From Fodinibacter sp963747405 (GTDB lineage: Bacteria; Actinomycetota; Actinomycetes; Actinomycetales; Dermatophilaceae), in NCBI GenBank assembly GCA_963747405.1, contig CAVVFG010000010.1, forward strand, positions 248,001 through 312,000: DNA of 64,000 nucleotides. Reading direction: 5' to 3'. Of the stretch, positions 8,562 through 17,842 are shown piece by piece. The stretch's first letter is position 1. Each line of letters opens with the position of its first letter. Under the pieces are notes generated by a model. The model saw only the letters and a list, made by a program, of their open reading frames with translations, ran no database searches and was not told the DNA's origin. The translations under genes were made by a program, and so were the position numbers.

Positions 8562-11500
8562 ATGGCAGCGCAGCCGACCACCTCGACGCCCGACCTGCAC
8601 GTGCCCGAGCACCCGGTGCGCATCGTCACGGCGTCGGCCCTGTTCGACGGCCACGACGCCTCGATCAACATCATGCGGCGGATCATGCAGGCCCAGGGGG
8701 CCGAGGTCGTCCACCTCGGGCACAACCGCAGCGTGCGCGAGGTGGTCGACGCGGCCATCGAGGAGGACGTGCAGGGGGTGGCGGTCAGCTCCTACCAGGG
8801 CGGGCACGTCGAGTACTTCGAGTACCTCGTGCAGCTGCTGCGCGAGTCGGGCGCGGGGCACGTCAGGGTGGTCGGTGGCGGCGGCGGGGTCATCGTGCCG
8901 GCCGAGATCGAGCGGCTGCGCGCCGCCGGCGTCACCATCTTCAGCCCCCAGGACGGCCAGCGGCTCGGGCTGCCCGGCATGGTCAACCAGGTCGTGCAGG
9001 CGTGCGACACCGACCTCTGGACCGAGCACCCGACCACCGCCGCTGCGGTCATCTCGGGGGAGCGGTCGGCCGTGGCGCGGGCGATCACCGCCGCCGAGAC
9101 GGGGCGACTGGATGCCGACCTGCGCGCCGAGCTCGAGCGCGCCGGCGCCGCGCGGCGCACCCCCGTGCTCGGCATCACCGGCACCGGCGGCTCGGGCAAG
9201 TCCAGCCTCACCGACGAGCTCGTGCGCCGGCTGCGCGTCGACCAGCAGGACAAGCTGCGGGTCGCATGCATCGCCATCGACCCCACCCGCCGGCGCGGCG
9301 GCGGGGCGCTGCTCGGCGACCGGATCCGGATGAACGCGCTCGACGGCGACCGCATCTACTTCCGGTCGCTGGCCACCCGCGGCGGGCGCGAGGTGCCCGA
9401 GTCCCTCGGTGACGTGCTCACCATCCTCAAGGCGGCCGGGTTCGACCTCGTGGTCGTCGAGACCCCCGGCATCGGCCAGGGCGACGCCGCGATCACCACC
9501 TTCGCCGACGTCAACCTCTACGTCATGACACCCGAGTTCGGTGCGGCCAGCCAGCTCGAGAAGATCGACATGCTCGACTTCGCCGACGTCGTGGCCATCA
9601 ACAAGTTCGAGCGCCGCGGAGCCATGGACGCCCTGCGCGACGTCGGTCGCCAGATGGCGCGCAACCGGGGTGCCTTCGGGAGCAAGCCCGAGGACATGCC
9701 GGTCTTCGGCACCTCGGCCGCCACCTTCAACGACGACGGCGTCACCGCGCTCTACCAGGAGCTGCGCGCCCTGCTGCGCGAGGCCGGGCTCGAGGTGTCC
9801 GAGGGCGCCCTGACCCAGGTCGGCGTGCGGCACTCCTCGGTGCTGCGACAGGTGGTTCCCCCGCAGCGGGTGCGCTACCTCGCCGAGATCGCCGAGACGG
9901 TGCGTGGCTACCACGACGACACCCGCCGGTATGCCGACGCCGCGCGCCGCGTGCAGCGGCTCACCGAGGTCGGCCACGACCTGGAGCGGGCCGGGTCCGA
10001 CCGCGCCGGGGTCGACGCGCTGCTGTCCGACGCCCAGGACGACCTGCCGCTCTCGATCGCCCGCCAGCTCTCCGGCTGGTCGTCGGTGGTCGAGGCCTAC
10101 TCGGGTGACGAGCAGGTCATCACCGTGCGCGACAGGGAGATCCACACATCTCTGGTCCGGGAGTCGTTGTCCGGCAACCGGATCCGCCGGGTGTCGCTGC
10201 CGCGCTACTCGGATGACGGCGACCTGGTGTCGTTCCTGCGCCGCGAGAACCTGCCGGGCTACTTCCCGTTCACCGCCGGCGTCTTCCCGTTCAAGCGCGA
10301 CAACGAGGACCCCGCCCGGATGTTCGCCGGGGAGGGCGACCCGTTCCGCACGAACCGTCGCTTCCGGATGCTGTCGCAGGGCCAGCCCGCCACCCGGCTG
10401 TCCACCGCGTTCGACTCGGTCACGCTCTACGGCCGCGACCCCGACAAGCGCCCCGACATCTACGGCAAGGTCGGCACCTCCGGCGTCTCGGTGGCCACCC
10501 TCGACGACATGCGCGAGCTCTACGCCGGGTTCGACCTCACCTCGCCGACCACGAGCGTCTCGATGACGATCAACGGCCCGGCGCCCACCATCCTGGCGTT
10601 CTTCCTCAACACCGTCATGGACCGCGCCGTCGAGGCGTGGGCCGCCGAGAACGGGCGCGAGCCCAGCGAGCAGGAGGCGCCCGGCATCTGGGCGCAGGCT
10701 CTGCAGGTCGTGCGCGGCACGGTGCAGGCCGACATCCTCAAGGAGGACCAGGGCCAGAACACCTGCCTGTTCTCCACCGAGTTCTCGCTGCGGATGATGG
10801 CCGACATCCAGGAGTGGTTCATCGCCCAGCAGGTGCGCAACTTCTACTCGGTGTCGATCAGCGGCTACCACATCGCCGAGGCCGGGGCGAACCCCATCAG
10901 CCAGCTGGCCTTCACGCTCGCCAACGGGTTCACCTACGTCGAGGCGTACCTGGCGCGCGGCATGGACATCGACGACTTCGCCCCGAACCTGTCGTTCTTC
11001 TTCTCCAACGGCATGGACCCCGAGTACACCGTGATCGGCCGGGTGGCGCGCCGCGTGTGGGCGATCGCGATGAAGGAGAAGTACGGCGCGAACGAGCGCA
11101 GCCAGAAGCTGAAGTACCACGTGCAGACCAGCGGCCGCAGCCTGCACGCGCAGGAGATGGACTTCAACGACATCCGCACCACGCTGCAGGCGCTCGTCGC
11201 GATCTACGACAACGCCAACAGCCTGCACACCAACGCCTACGACGAGGCCGTCACGACCCCGTCGGAGGAGTCGGTGCGCCGCGCCCTCGCCATCCAGATG
11301 ATCATCTCCAAGGAGTGGGGGCTCGCCGTCAACGAGAACCCGCTTCAGGGCGCCTTCGTCGTCGACGAGCTGACCGACCTCGTCGAGGCGGCGGTGCTGG
11401 CCGAGTTCGACCGGATCTCCGAGCGCGGCGGGGTGCTCGGAGCGATGGAGACCGGCTACCAGCGCGGAAAGATCCAGGACGAGTCGATGCTCTACGAGCA

Positions 11501-11813
11501 CCGCAAACACGACGGCTCGCTGCCGATCGTCGGCGTCAACACCTTCCGCAACCCGCACGAGGACGAGTCGCCGCGCGAGGTGGTGCTCGCCCGGGCGTCC
11601 GAGGCCGAGAAAGAGGGCCAGCTGGCCCGCGTCACGGCGTTCAAGCAGCAGCACTCCGTCGAGGCGCAGGAGGCGCTCGCCCGGCTCAAGGCCTCGGCCA
11701 CCTCGGGCGAGAACGTCTTCGCCGTGCTCATTGATGCCGCGCGCGTGTGCTCGCTGCAGCAGGTCACCGAGGCGTTCTTCGAGGTCGGCGGCCAGTACCG
11801 GCGCAACGTCTGA
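8562..11813 (+). CDS. icmF: Fused isobutyryl-CoA mutase (IcmF-type, B12-dependent)
   Basis: A 1083-residue three-part enzyme. Residues 18-160 form the cobalamin-binding domain with the lower-ligand motif DGHDAS (His31). Residues about 195-420 are a MeaB/ArgK-type G-protein chaperone (P-loop GTGGSGKSS at 206-214; later NKFE). The remainder is the acyl-CoA mutase barrel (for example TLYGRDPDKRPDIYGKVGTSG and SISGYHIAEAGANPISQLAF). IcmF interconverts isobutyryl-CoA and n-butyryl-CoA, and some members act on pivalyl-CoA or isovaleryl-CoA, linking branched-chain and straight-chain acyl-CoA pools. The domain order B12 - G protein - mutase separates it from methylmalonyl-CoA mutase. The gene is monocistronic with its own palindromic operator. 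Confidence 0.95.
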   Translation: MAAQPTTSTPDLHVPEHPVRIVTASALFDGHDASINIMRRIMQAQGAEVVHLGHNRSVREVVDAAIEEDVQGVAVSSYQGGHVEYFEYLVQLLRESGAGHVRVVGGGGGVIVPAEIERLRAAGVTIFSPQDGQRLGLPGMVNQVVQACDTDLWTEHPTTAAAVISGERSAVARAITAAETGRLDADLRAELERAGAARRTPVLGITGTGGSGKSSLTDELVRRLRVDQQDKLRVACIAIDPTRRRGGGALLGDRIRMNALDGDRIYFRSLATRGGREVPESLGDVLTILKAAGFDLVVVETPGIGQGDAAITTFADVNLYVMTPEFGAASQLEKIDMLDFADVVAINKFERRGAMDALRDVGRQMARNRGAFGSKPEDMPVFGTSAATFNDDGVTALYQELRALLREAGLEVSEGALTQVGVRHSSVLRQVVPPQRVRYLAEIAETVRGYHDDTRRYADAARRVQRLTEVGHDLERAGSDRAGVDALLSDAQDDLPLSIARQLSGWSSVVEAYSGDEQVITVRDREIHTSLVRESLSGNRIRRVSLPRYSDDGDLVSFLRRENLPGYFPFTAGVFPFKRDNEDPARMFAGEGDPFRTNRRFRMLSQGQPATRLSTAFDSVTLYGRDPDKRPDIYGKVGTSGVSVATLDDMRELYAGFDLTSPTTSVSMTINGPAPTILAFFLNTVMDRAVEAWAAENGREPSEQEAPGIWAQALQVVRGTVQADILKEDQGQNTCLFSTEFSLRMMADIQEWFIAQQVRNFYSVSISGYHIAEAGANPISQLAFTLANGFTYVEAYLARGMDIDDFAPNLSFFFSNGMDPEYTVIGRVARRVWAIAMKEKYGANERSQKLKYHVQTSGRSLHAQEMDFNDIRTTLQALVAIYDNANSLHTNAYDEAVTTPSEESVRRALAIQMIISKEWGLAVNENPLQGAFVVDELTDLVEAAVLAEFDRISERGGVLGAMETGYQRGKIQDESMLYEHRKHDGSLPIVGVNTFRNPHEDESPREVVLARASEAEKEGQLARVTAFKQQHSVEAQEALARLKASATSGENVFAVLIDAARVCSLQQVTEAFFEVGGQYRRNV

Positions 11814-11849
11814 CGCGCGGTCGAGCGCACGGTCGAGCGCGCGGTCTGA
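11814..11849. repeat. Three tandem 12-bp repeats between convergent genes
   Basis: Units CGCGCGGTCGAG, CGCACGGTCGAG and CGCGCGGTCTGA follow each other directly after the icmF stop. They lie in the 62-bp gap facing the minus-strand regulator gene. Function is unknown; they may have arisen by slippage. Confidence 0.8.
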
Positions 11850-11875
11850 CGTCGGGCTGCGGCCAGGTCCGACGC

Positions 11876-14812
11876 TCAGTCCGCCCGCACGAGCTGGGTG
11901 ACCCGGGCGACCGCGAGGTCGGCGTCCCACCGGGTCGGCGGGGGCTCGATGCCCACGGCGTCCGTGGCACGGCGCACGTGCTCGTCGAGGGCCGGCGGCA
12001 GGGCCTGCCCGGCGTAGGTGTGCAGCCAGACCCCGAGGCCCAGGACCTCGGGTGCGGCGGGGTGTCCGAGGGAGGCCAGGGCGGCACCGGCACCGCATGC
12101 CGCTTCGCCCAGCGCGTTGGCGCCGACCGCAGCCTGCGGCCCGACGATGGCCTCACGGAACCACTCCAGCGCCGTGGCGGCGTCGTCGACCCCCAAGGCG
12201 GCCCAGCCGGCGTTCATCGCGACCGTGCTCGTCGGACGCATGCCGAACCGTTCGCCGGCATCGGACGCTGCGCTCGTCAGGAGGTCGAGAGCCTCCTGGG
12301 AGCGGCCGCACTCCAGGAGAGCCAGGGCGACCTTCGGCACGACCGTGACCAGCTGCACCGCCGACGAGGTGGAGCCGACCAGGGCCATCGCCTCGTGCGC
12401 TCCGGCCAGTGCATCGTCGGTGCGGCCCTCGGCGGCGTCGGCGGCCGCCCGGCTCGCGACGACCTCGGCCACGTGGTGCGGGGCACCGGAGCGGGCCAGC
12501 CGCTCCGCCTCGTCGAGCCGGATCCTGGCGCGGGCCGTGTCGCCCTCGCCGTAGGCGGTGATGGCGCAGACCAGCGCCAGCATGGTGCCCCAGTCGGGGT
12601 CGCCCAGGAGGTCGGCCGCCAGCTGGTCGTGTTCGGCCGGGCCCCAGTCGGCGGCCTGGAGGAAGCCGGCCCGGGCGATCTGCAGCCGGGCCCGCTGGCG
12701 CGCCGTGATGCCGGGGCGGTCGAGTGCTGCCGCCGTCCAGTGCAGCCCTGGGCCCATCGTCTCGACGAACTGCCAGCGCCGGGACAGCGTGGTCGTGAGG
12801 TCGGCAAGGGCCGGGTCGTCTCCGGCGGCCAGGGCCCCGGTGAGCGCCTCGAGGTGGTCGTCGTAGGTGCGCCCGACGTGCTCGACGAGGGCGTCGGACA
12901 GCGGCGCGTCACGCCACACCCCCGCGAACCACCTCCGGTGCCGCGACCGGCACAGGTCCTCCTCGCCGCTGGCGGCCAGCTCCTCGAGGGCGAGGTCGCG
13001 CACCGTGCGCAGGGCACGGAAGGACAGGTTCGTGGCGGTGCGCTCGACCCGCAGCAGGTTGTCGCGGGCGAGCACCCGCACCGCGCGGTCGACCTCTGCG
13101 GACTCCGCGCCGACGACGGCCCGGGCCGCCGTCGTGGTGAAGGGACCGGCGAACACCGACACCCGGCGGAGCACGACCCGGGCACCGGGGTCGAGCCGGT
13201 CCAGGCTCCACGACAGGGTGTCACGCAACGAGTGGTGCCGGTCGGGCAGGCCGCGCGCATCCGGGGCGAGGTCGAGCGGGCTGTCGAGCAGGTCGAGCAA
13301 CCGCTCGACCGGCACCGTGGCGGAGGAGCCCGCCACGAGCTCCAGGGCCAACGGGAGCCCGTCGACGCGGCGGGCGACCCGCGCCAGCACCCGGACGTCG
13401 GGCCCGGGCCAGGCGTCGAGATCAGCGGTGGGCGCGTTGCCGCGGTCGGCGAGGCGCTCGGCGAGCAGGCGAACGGCGGGGGATGCGCGCACGGCGCCCA
13501 GGTCACCCTCGGGGTCGGCCGTGGGCAGGGGCTCGAGCACGAGGACCCGTTCGCCGACGATGGCCAGCGGGGTGCGCGAGGTGACGACGACCCGCACGCC
13601 CGGGCAGCCGGCGAGCACCGCGGCTGCCACCTCGGCGGCCGACTCCAGCACCCACTCGGCCTCGTCGATGAGCACGGTGAGCTCGGTGGCGCGCAGCGCC
13701 CGCACGAGCGCCGCCACCTCGTCGTCGCCCTCGAGGGGCAGGCCGGTGGTCACGGCGACACCTGCGGCCAGCTCGGCAGGCGTGAGCCCGGCATGGGCCG
13801 ACAGGGCGACGTGTACCACGTCGGCCCGCGGCCCGAGCGCCGCTGCGACGTCGGCGAGCAGCCGTGACTTGCCGACCCCGCCCGGGCCGGTGACCGTCAC
13901 CAGCCGCCGGCCGCCGGCCAGGGCGGCCAGCACTGCCTCGAGCTCCGCCGCCCGGCCGATCGTCGGCGAGGTCGGCACGGGGATGCGCCGGCCCGGGTGC
14001 ACCGGCACCGACCTGCCCCGAGGGCGGTGCGGCTCGCCGGTGTCGGCCCCCAGCGCCCGGTCGTGGGCCAGCACCCGCGCGTGCAGCTCGGACACCCCCG
14101 GGCCGGGGGACACCCCGAGCTCGTCACGCAGGGTGCGGCGGAGCACCTCGTGCACCTCGAGGGCGTCGGCCTGGCGACCCAGCCGGTAGGCGGCGCGCAT
14201 CACCAGGGAGGCCGCGCCCTCGTCGAGCGGGTTGTCGTGGAGCAGAGCGCGAGCGAGTGTGAGCGCCTCGTCGAGGGCGGAACGGGTGGCGTGCCCCTGC
14301 AGGAGGCACTCCGCGAGGTCAGCGCGCACCCGGCGCCGCAGCTCGTCGAGCCGGGTGCGCTCGGCCAGCACGAGCTCGGCGCGCACTCCCTCGTAGGCGG
14401 TGGCGCCGCCCCACAGCGCCAGGGCTCGACGACACAGGTCCTCGCGGCCGGCGGCGTCATCTGTGGACACGGCGTCGTGCGCCGCACTCGCCAGGGCGAC
14501 GAAGACCTCGGCGTCGGTGCCCACGTCGGCCGGCACCAGGTACCCGGCATCGCTCGTCGAGACCAGGCCGGCCCCGTGCCGGCGGCGCAGGCGGGCCACG
14601 ACGGTGTGCACCGCCGACGTCGTCAGGTGACGGGCGTCCTCACCCCAGACGAGGTCGAGGACGACCTCGGCAGCGACGGGACGGCCGCGGCGCGACAGGA
14701 GGACGGCGAGGACCTCCCGCGGACGCTCACCCCGGAGCGGCACGGCACTGCCGACGGCCCCCACCATGAGGGGTCCGAGCACCCGGACCTGCACCGGGTC
14801 ATGGAACCACAC
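11876..14812 (-). CDS. AfsR/SARP-type transcriptional regulator with BTAD and NB-ARC domains
   Basis: A 978-residue protein if started at GTG 14812 (GTG 14794 is an alternative). The N-terminus VQVRVLGPLMVG begins an OmpR-like winged helix (about residues 6-95) with the SARP pattern RPREVLAVLLSRRGRPV, followed by a bacterial transcriptional activation domain (about 100-245). An NB-ARC/STAND ATPase follows, with P-loop VTGPGGVGKSRLL near residue 305, Walker B LIDEAE and VVVTSRTPL. The C-terminal 450 residues are helical, Ala-rich and probably TPR-like. Such proteins are switch-like regulators, often of secondary metabolism. No biosynthetic cluster is adjacent. Its 5' end overlaps the upstream GNAT gene by about 190 bp. 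Confidence 0.88.
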   Translation of the reverse strand: MWFHDPVQVRVLGPLMVGAVGSAVPLRGERPREVLAVLLSRRGRPVAAEVVLDLVWGEDARHLTTSAVHTVVARLRRRHGAGLVSTSDAGYLVPADVGTDAEVFVALASAAHDAVSTDDAAGREDLCRRALALWGGATAYEGVRAELVLAERTRLDELRRRVRADLAECLLQGHATRSALDEALTLARALLHDNPLDEGAASLVMRAAYRLGRQADALEVHEVLRRTLRDELGVSPGPGVSELHARVLAHDRALGADTGEPHRPRGRSVPVHPGRRIPVPTSPTIGRAAELEAVLAALAGGRRLVTVTGPGGVGKSRLLADVAAALGPRADVVHVALSAHAGLTPAELAAGVAVTTGLPLEGDDEVAALVRALRATELTVLIDEAEWVLESAAEVAAAVLAGCPGVRVVVTSRTPLAIVGERVLVLEPLPTADPEGDLGAVRASPAVRLLAERLADRGNAPTADLDAWPGPDVRVLARVARRVDGLPLALELVAGSSATVPVERLLDLLDSPLDLAPDARGLPDRHHSLRDTLSWSLDRLDPGARVVLRRVSVFAGPFTTTAARAVVGAESAEVDRAVRVLARDNLLRVERTATNLSFRALRTVRDLALEELAASGEEDLCRSRHRRWFAGVWRDAPLSDALVEHVGRTYDDHLEALTGALAAGDDPALADLTTTLSRRWQFVETMGPGLHWTAAALDRPGITARQRARLQIARAGFLQAADWGPAEHDQLAADLLGDPDWGTMLALVCAITAYGEGDTARARIRLDEAERLARSGAPHHVAEVVASRAAADAAEGRTDDALAGAHEAMALVGSTSSAVQLVTVVPKVALALLECGRSQEALDLLTSAASDAGERFGMRPTSTVAMNAGWAALGVDDAATALEWFREAIVGPQAAVGANALGEAACGAGAALASLGHPAAPEVLGLGVWLHTYAGQALPPALDEHVRRATDAVGIEPPPTRWDADLAVARVTQLVRAD

Positions 14813-15369
14813 CGTCCCGACAGCGGGGCCGTCACCGGCAGCAGGAGACGGAACGGCTCGTCGGGTCCCACTGGTCGCTCCGCACCGAGCCGCACCAGCC
14901 AGTCGACCACCGGGCGGTTGTCCGGGTGGACGTGCGCCAGCAGCACGGTGGCTCCGGCGGCGTGCGCCGAGGCCACGCAGTGGCGCAGCAGGCGACCGCC
15001 GATGCCGTGCCGGTGCACCTCGTCCGCGACCTCCACCGCCACCTCGACGGCCGTGGGGTCGGCACCGTCGCGGATCCAGCGGGCCAGCCCCACCGGGCGG
15101 CCGCGCTGCTCGGCGACCAGCACCTCGTGCTGTCCCGGCTCGACCGCAGCCAGCCGGGCGGCCATGGCAGGGGTGAGCTGCGGCAGCCCGGTGTGGAAGC
15201 GAAGGAACACCGACCGGGCGGACAGCTGGGCGAAGACACGGTGGACGGTGCCGGTCTCGCCGTGGCGCAGCGGCCGGATGGTGGGCGTCGTCGCGAGGCC
15301 GGCAGCCGCCGGGCGCGAGGTCGTCGCGGAGCTGGACGCCGTCGACATGGGGGTGAAGGTCGTGGTCAT
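14623..15369 (-). CDS. GNAT-family N-acetyltransferase with an overlapping, possibly aberrant C-terminal tail
   Basis: A 248-codon frame from ATG 15369. Residues about 28-180 are a GNAT domain: TIRPLRHGETGTVHRVFAQLSARSV, then the acetyl-CoA-binding strand-turn VADEVHRHGIGGRLLRHC (motif A, Arg/Gln-x-x-Gly-x-Gly/Ala type) and VHPDNRPVVDWLVRLG. The domain ends near LLLPV (about residue 180). The last 62 codons overlap the regulator at 11876-14812 in another reading frame and look like out-of-frame sequence, so the real protein may have ended near residue 185 before a stop was lost. A direct repeat ACCGACCTGTC lies just upstream (about 15398-15420). Substrate is unknown. Confidence 0.75.
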   Translation of the reverse strand: MTTTFTPMSTASSSATTSRPAAAGLATTPTIRPLRHGETGTVHRVFAQLSARSVFLRFHTGLPQLTPAMAARLAAVEPGQHEVLVAEQRGRPVGLARWIRDGADPTAVEVAVEVADEVHRHGIGGRLLRHCVASAHAAGATVLLAHVHPDNRPVVDWLVRLGAERPVGPDEPFRLLLPVTAPLSGRCGSMTRCRSGCSDPSWWGPSAVPCRSGVSVRGRSSPSSCRAAAVPSLPRSSSTSSGVRTPVT

Positions 15370-15430
15370 GGTGCAACGCTGCTTGGGCCTGGTGGCACCG
15401 ACCTGTCACCGACCTGTCACGCGCTCGCCG

Positions 15431-15462
15431 CGCCGGGCGCCGGGCGCCGGGCGCCCGGCGCC
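15431..15462. repeat. GC-only heptamer repeat with hairpin potential
   Basis: CGCCGGG occurs three times in tandem (15431-15451) followed by CGCCCGGCG, which can pair back on the repeats. It lies in the 208-bp region between the divergent GNAT and CLC genes. It could be a structural element of the shared promoter region or a slippage product. Confidence 0.7.
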
Positions 15463-15577
15463 CCGCGCACCGAGGCGGGTTGGCCGCGGCTCACCCTCGA
15501 CGGGTGGGCGCGGATCACGCGGGCCGGCGCTAGGTTGGGCCCGTCCCGGCACAGCGCACACGAGGAGGCCGATCCCG

Positions 15578-16966
15578 GTGACCGCCACCCCCGCCGCCTC
15601 GGCCCCGGCCGGGCCCGCAGCCCTCGACCCGGTGAGTGTCGTCCGCTCCAAGGCATACCTCTTCGCGCTCGTGCTCGCGGCGCTTCTGGGCATCCCGATC
15701 TCGGCGATCGCCTACGGGTTCCTGGTCGTGGTGTCGAAGCTCCAGGGTTACCTCTTCTCGGACCTGCCCGAGAACCTCTTCGACGGCAGCACCCCGGTCT
15801 GGTGGCCGGTCCCGTGGCTGATGCTGTGCGGGCTCGTGGTGTCGCTGACCATCAGGTACCTGCCCGGCCCAGGAGGACACTCCCCGGCCCTCGGGTTCCA
15901 CGTCGGTGGTGGGCCGCCGGTCGACAGCCACCTGCCCGGCGTAGTCCTCGCCTCCCTCGCCACGCTCAGCCTCGGTGCGGTGCTCGGCCCGGAGGCGCCG
16001 CTCATCGCCATCGGCGCCGGCCTCGCGGCACTCACGGTGCGCCTGGTGAAGAAGGACGCCCCGCCGATGGCGGTGACGATCATGGCGTCGGCCGGCAGCT
16101 TCGCTGCCATCAGCACCCTGCTCGGCTCACCGCTGCTCGGCGCGTTCCTCATCATGGAGGCCGCGGGCATTGCGGGGGCCACCTTGAGCCTGGTCGCACT
16201 GCCCGGGCTGCTCGCCTCCGGAATCGGCGCGCTGGTCTTCGTCGGTCTGGACAGCTGGACCGGCCTGGGCACGTTCTCGCTGGCCCTGACCACCGTGCCC
16301 CCCGGCGTCGACCCCACCCTCGCGACCCTCGTGTGGGCGATCCCGGTCGGCCTCTTGGGCGCGGCACTCGGATGGGCGATCCGCTGGGTCGGCCTGTCGG
16401 TGCGCCCCCTCGTGCACCGCAACCGGGTCCCCGTGACGGTGGGGGTGGGCCTGCTCATCGGCCTGTGCGCCACCGCCTACCAGCTCACGACCGACCATCC
16501 CTTCACCGAGGTGCTCTTCTCCGGTCAGGACGCCCTGCCGAACCTCGTGGCGAACGCCGCCGACTACTCAGTGGGCGTGCTCGTCCTGCTCGGCACCTTC
16601 AAGGCATTGGCCTACGGGCTTTCGCTGAGCGCCTTCCGCGGTGGCCCGGTGTTCCCCGCGATGTTCCTCGGCGCCGTGCTCGGCATCGCGGTGAGCGGCC
16701 TGCCAGGGATGGAACTGGCCCCGGCCATCGGCATGGGCATCGGCGCGATGTGCTGCGCCATGCTCCGGCTGCCGCTGACCTCTGCGCTGCTGGCGACCCT
16801 GCTCATGGGTGCCGACGGGCTCCAGGTCACTCCTCAGGTGGTCGTAGCGGTGGCGGTCTCCTTCGTCGTCACGCTGGTGCTGCCCACCCCCGGGCCGGCC
16901 CAGCCGGCCGAGCCGGTGGAGCCAGGGCGGGCCACCACGGGGGATGTCGCGGCTGCACCGGCCTGA
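15578..16966 (+). CDS. CLC-family chloride channel or Cl-/H+ antiporter
   Basis: A 462-residue integral membrane protein started at GTG 15578, with a strong Shine-Dalgarno GAGGAGG at 15562-15568. Three CLC signature regions are visible: the first as GPGGHSPALGF, the second as GAVLGPEAPLIAIGAGLA (GxEGP-like, keeping the gating Glu), and the third as FRGGPVFPAMFLGA (GxFxP-like). The pattern of about ten or more hydrophobic segments fits the fold. The motifs are divergent, so transport mode (channel or antiporter) and anion preference are open. It is followed by a membrane protein and glutamate decarboxylase, which suggests a role in acid stress. Confidence 0.85.
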   Translation: MTATPAASAPAGPAALDPVSVVRSKAYLFALVLAALLGIPISAIAYGFLVVVSKLQGYLFSDLPENLFDGSTPVWWPVPWLMLCGLVVSLTIRYLPGPGGHSPALGFHVGGGPPVDSHLPGVVLASLATLSLGAVLGPEAPLIAIGAGLAALTVRLVKKDAPPMAVTIMASAGSFAAISTLLGSPLLGAFLIMEAAGIAGATLSLVALPGLLASGIGALVFVGLDSWTGLGTFSLALTTVPPGVDPTLATLVWAIPVGLLGAALGWAIRWVGLSVRPLVHRNRVPVTVGVGLLIGLCATAYQLTTDHPFTEVLFSGQDALPNLVANAADYSVGVLVLLGTFKALAYGLSLSAFRGGPVFPAMFLGAVLGIAVSGLPGMELAPAIGMGIGAMCCAMLRLPLTSALLATLLMGADGLQVTPQVVVAVAVSFVVTLVLPTPGPAQPAEPVEPGRATTGDVAAAPA

Positions 16967-17006
16967 CGCCCACCGGGCGGAGCCCTCGCGACGCCGCGCC
17001 TCCCGG

Positions 17007-17025
17007 CTCACCCGGTCGGGGTGAG
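17007..17025 (+). terminator. Short hairpin downstream of the CLC gene
   Basis: CTCACCC (17007-17013) pairs with GGGTGAG (17019-17025) over a 5-base loop, 40 bases after the CLC stop. There is no T tract. GATAGT at about 17046-17051 could be a -10 element for the next gene, which would make the CLC gene a separate transcription unit. Confidence 0.35.
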
Positions 17026-17086
17026 TCGCCGTCGCCGGGCTCGCTCGATAGTGGGGTGACCGCCCGCCGAGCAGGGAGCCCGCCAG

Positions 17087-17842
17087 ATGACCGTGCGACC
17101 AGCGCGCCTGAACGCCGCGATCGCCCTGCTCTTCGTCGTGGGGTCGGCGTGCTTCGTCATCGGCTCGGTGCCGGCCTACCTCAACGCGGTCGGTGGAGCG
17201 GTCGACGGCATCACCTACTTCGTCGGGTCGATCTTCTTCACCTCGGCGTCGTACTGCCAGCTGGTGCAGGCACAGAGCCCAGCCACGACCGGTGTCGACG
17301 CGCGCGGGCAGCACCGGCCCGCGCCCGTTCGGCTCTGGGGATGGCGCCCGCACGACCGGTCCTGGCTCGCCGCGGCCAGCCAGTTCCCCGGCACCCTGTT
17401 CTTCAACATCAGCACGTTCGCCGCCCTCACCCACAACGCCACCGCCGCCGAGTCCGACCGCTACGTGTGGCGCCCCGACTTCTTCGGATCCGTGCTGTTC
17501 CTCGTCGCCAGCGCCTTCGGCATCCTGGCGCTGGGTCGGTTCCTGAGGTGGGACCCGCCCTCGCTGCCGTGGCGGATCGCGTGGATCAACATGCTCGGTT
17601 CGGTGCTCTTCATGGCGTCGGCCCTGGCCAGCTACGTGCTGCCGGCCACCGACGAGGTATTGGACACCCGGATCGCCGTCTCCGGCACCCTGTTCGGTGC
17701 GCTGTGCTTCCTGGTCGCCGCCGCCCTGATGTTTCCCGCGTGGCGCCGCGACCTGCGCCCCGTGCCCGCAGGCGCATCCGGCAGCCCCCATCCCGCCGAG
17801 ACCCGCACACCCGCCCGTCGTCCCCAAGGAGATGCCCGATGA
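17087..17842 (+). CDS. YrhK-like multi-pass membrane protein
   Basis: A 251-residue protein with about six predicted membrane helices. The pair FVIGSVPAYL and FVGSIFFTSASYCQL resembles the YrhK domain, a small two-helix membrane module of unknown function, and a similar helix pair is repeated in the second half (FFGSVLFLVASAFGIL, INMLGSVLFMASALA). The C-terminal 30 residues are hydrophilic and Pro-rich. Its stop overlaps the start of the glutamate decarboxylase gene (ATGA), so the two are translationally coupled and presumably work together. The domain assignment is by eye and tentative. Confidence 0.75.
   Translation: MTVRPARLNAAIALLFVVGSACFVIGSVPAYLNAVGGAVDGITYFVGSIFFTSASYCQLVQAQSPATTGVDARGQHRPAPVRLWGWRPHDRSWLAAASQFPGTLFFNISTFAALTHNATAAESDRYVWRPDFFGSVLFLVASAFGILALGRFLRWDPPSLPWRIAWINMLGSVLFMASALASYVLPATDEVLDTRIAVSGTLFGALCFLVAAALMFPAWRRDLRPVPAGASGSPHPAETRTPARRPQGDAR

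Noticed and set aside
11814..11849. Attachment or recombination site
   Set aside because: The three 12-bp units are only a short tandem duplication; no integrase, tRNA target or flanking boundary is present.
8271..12098. A very long open frame (about 1275 codons) on the minus strand opposite icmF
   Set aside because: It is antisense to a complete, well-recognised gene. High-GC codon bias removes stop codons on the opposite strand, and the translation is low-complexity (Arg, Gly, Val, His rich) without any domain.
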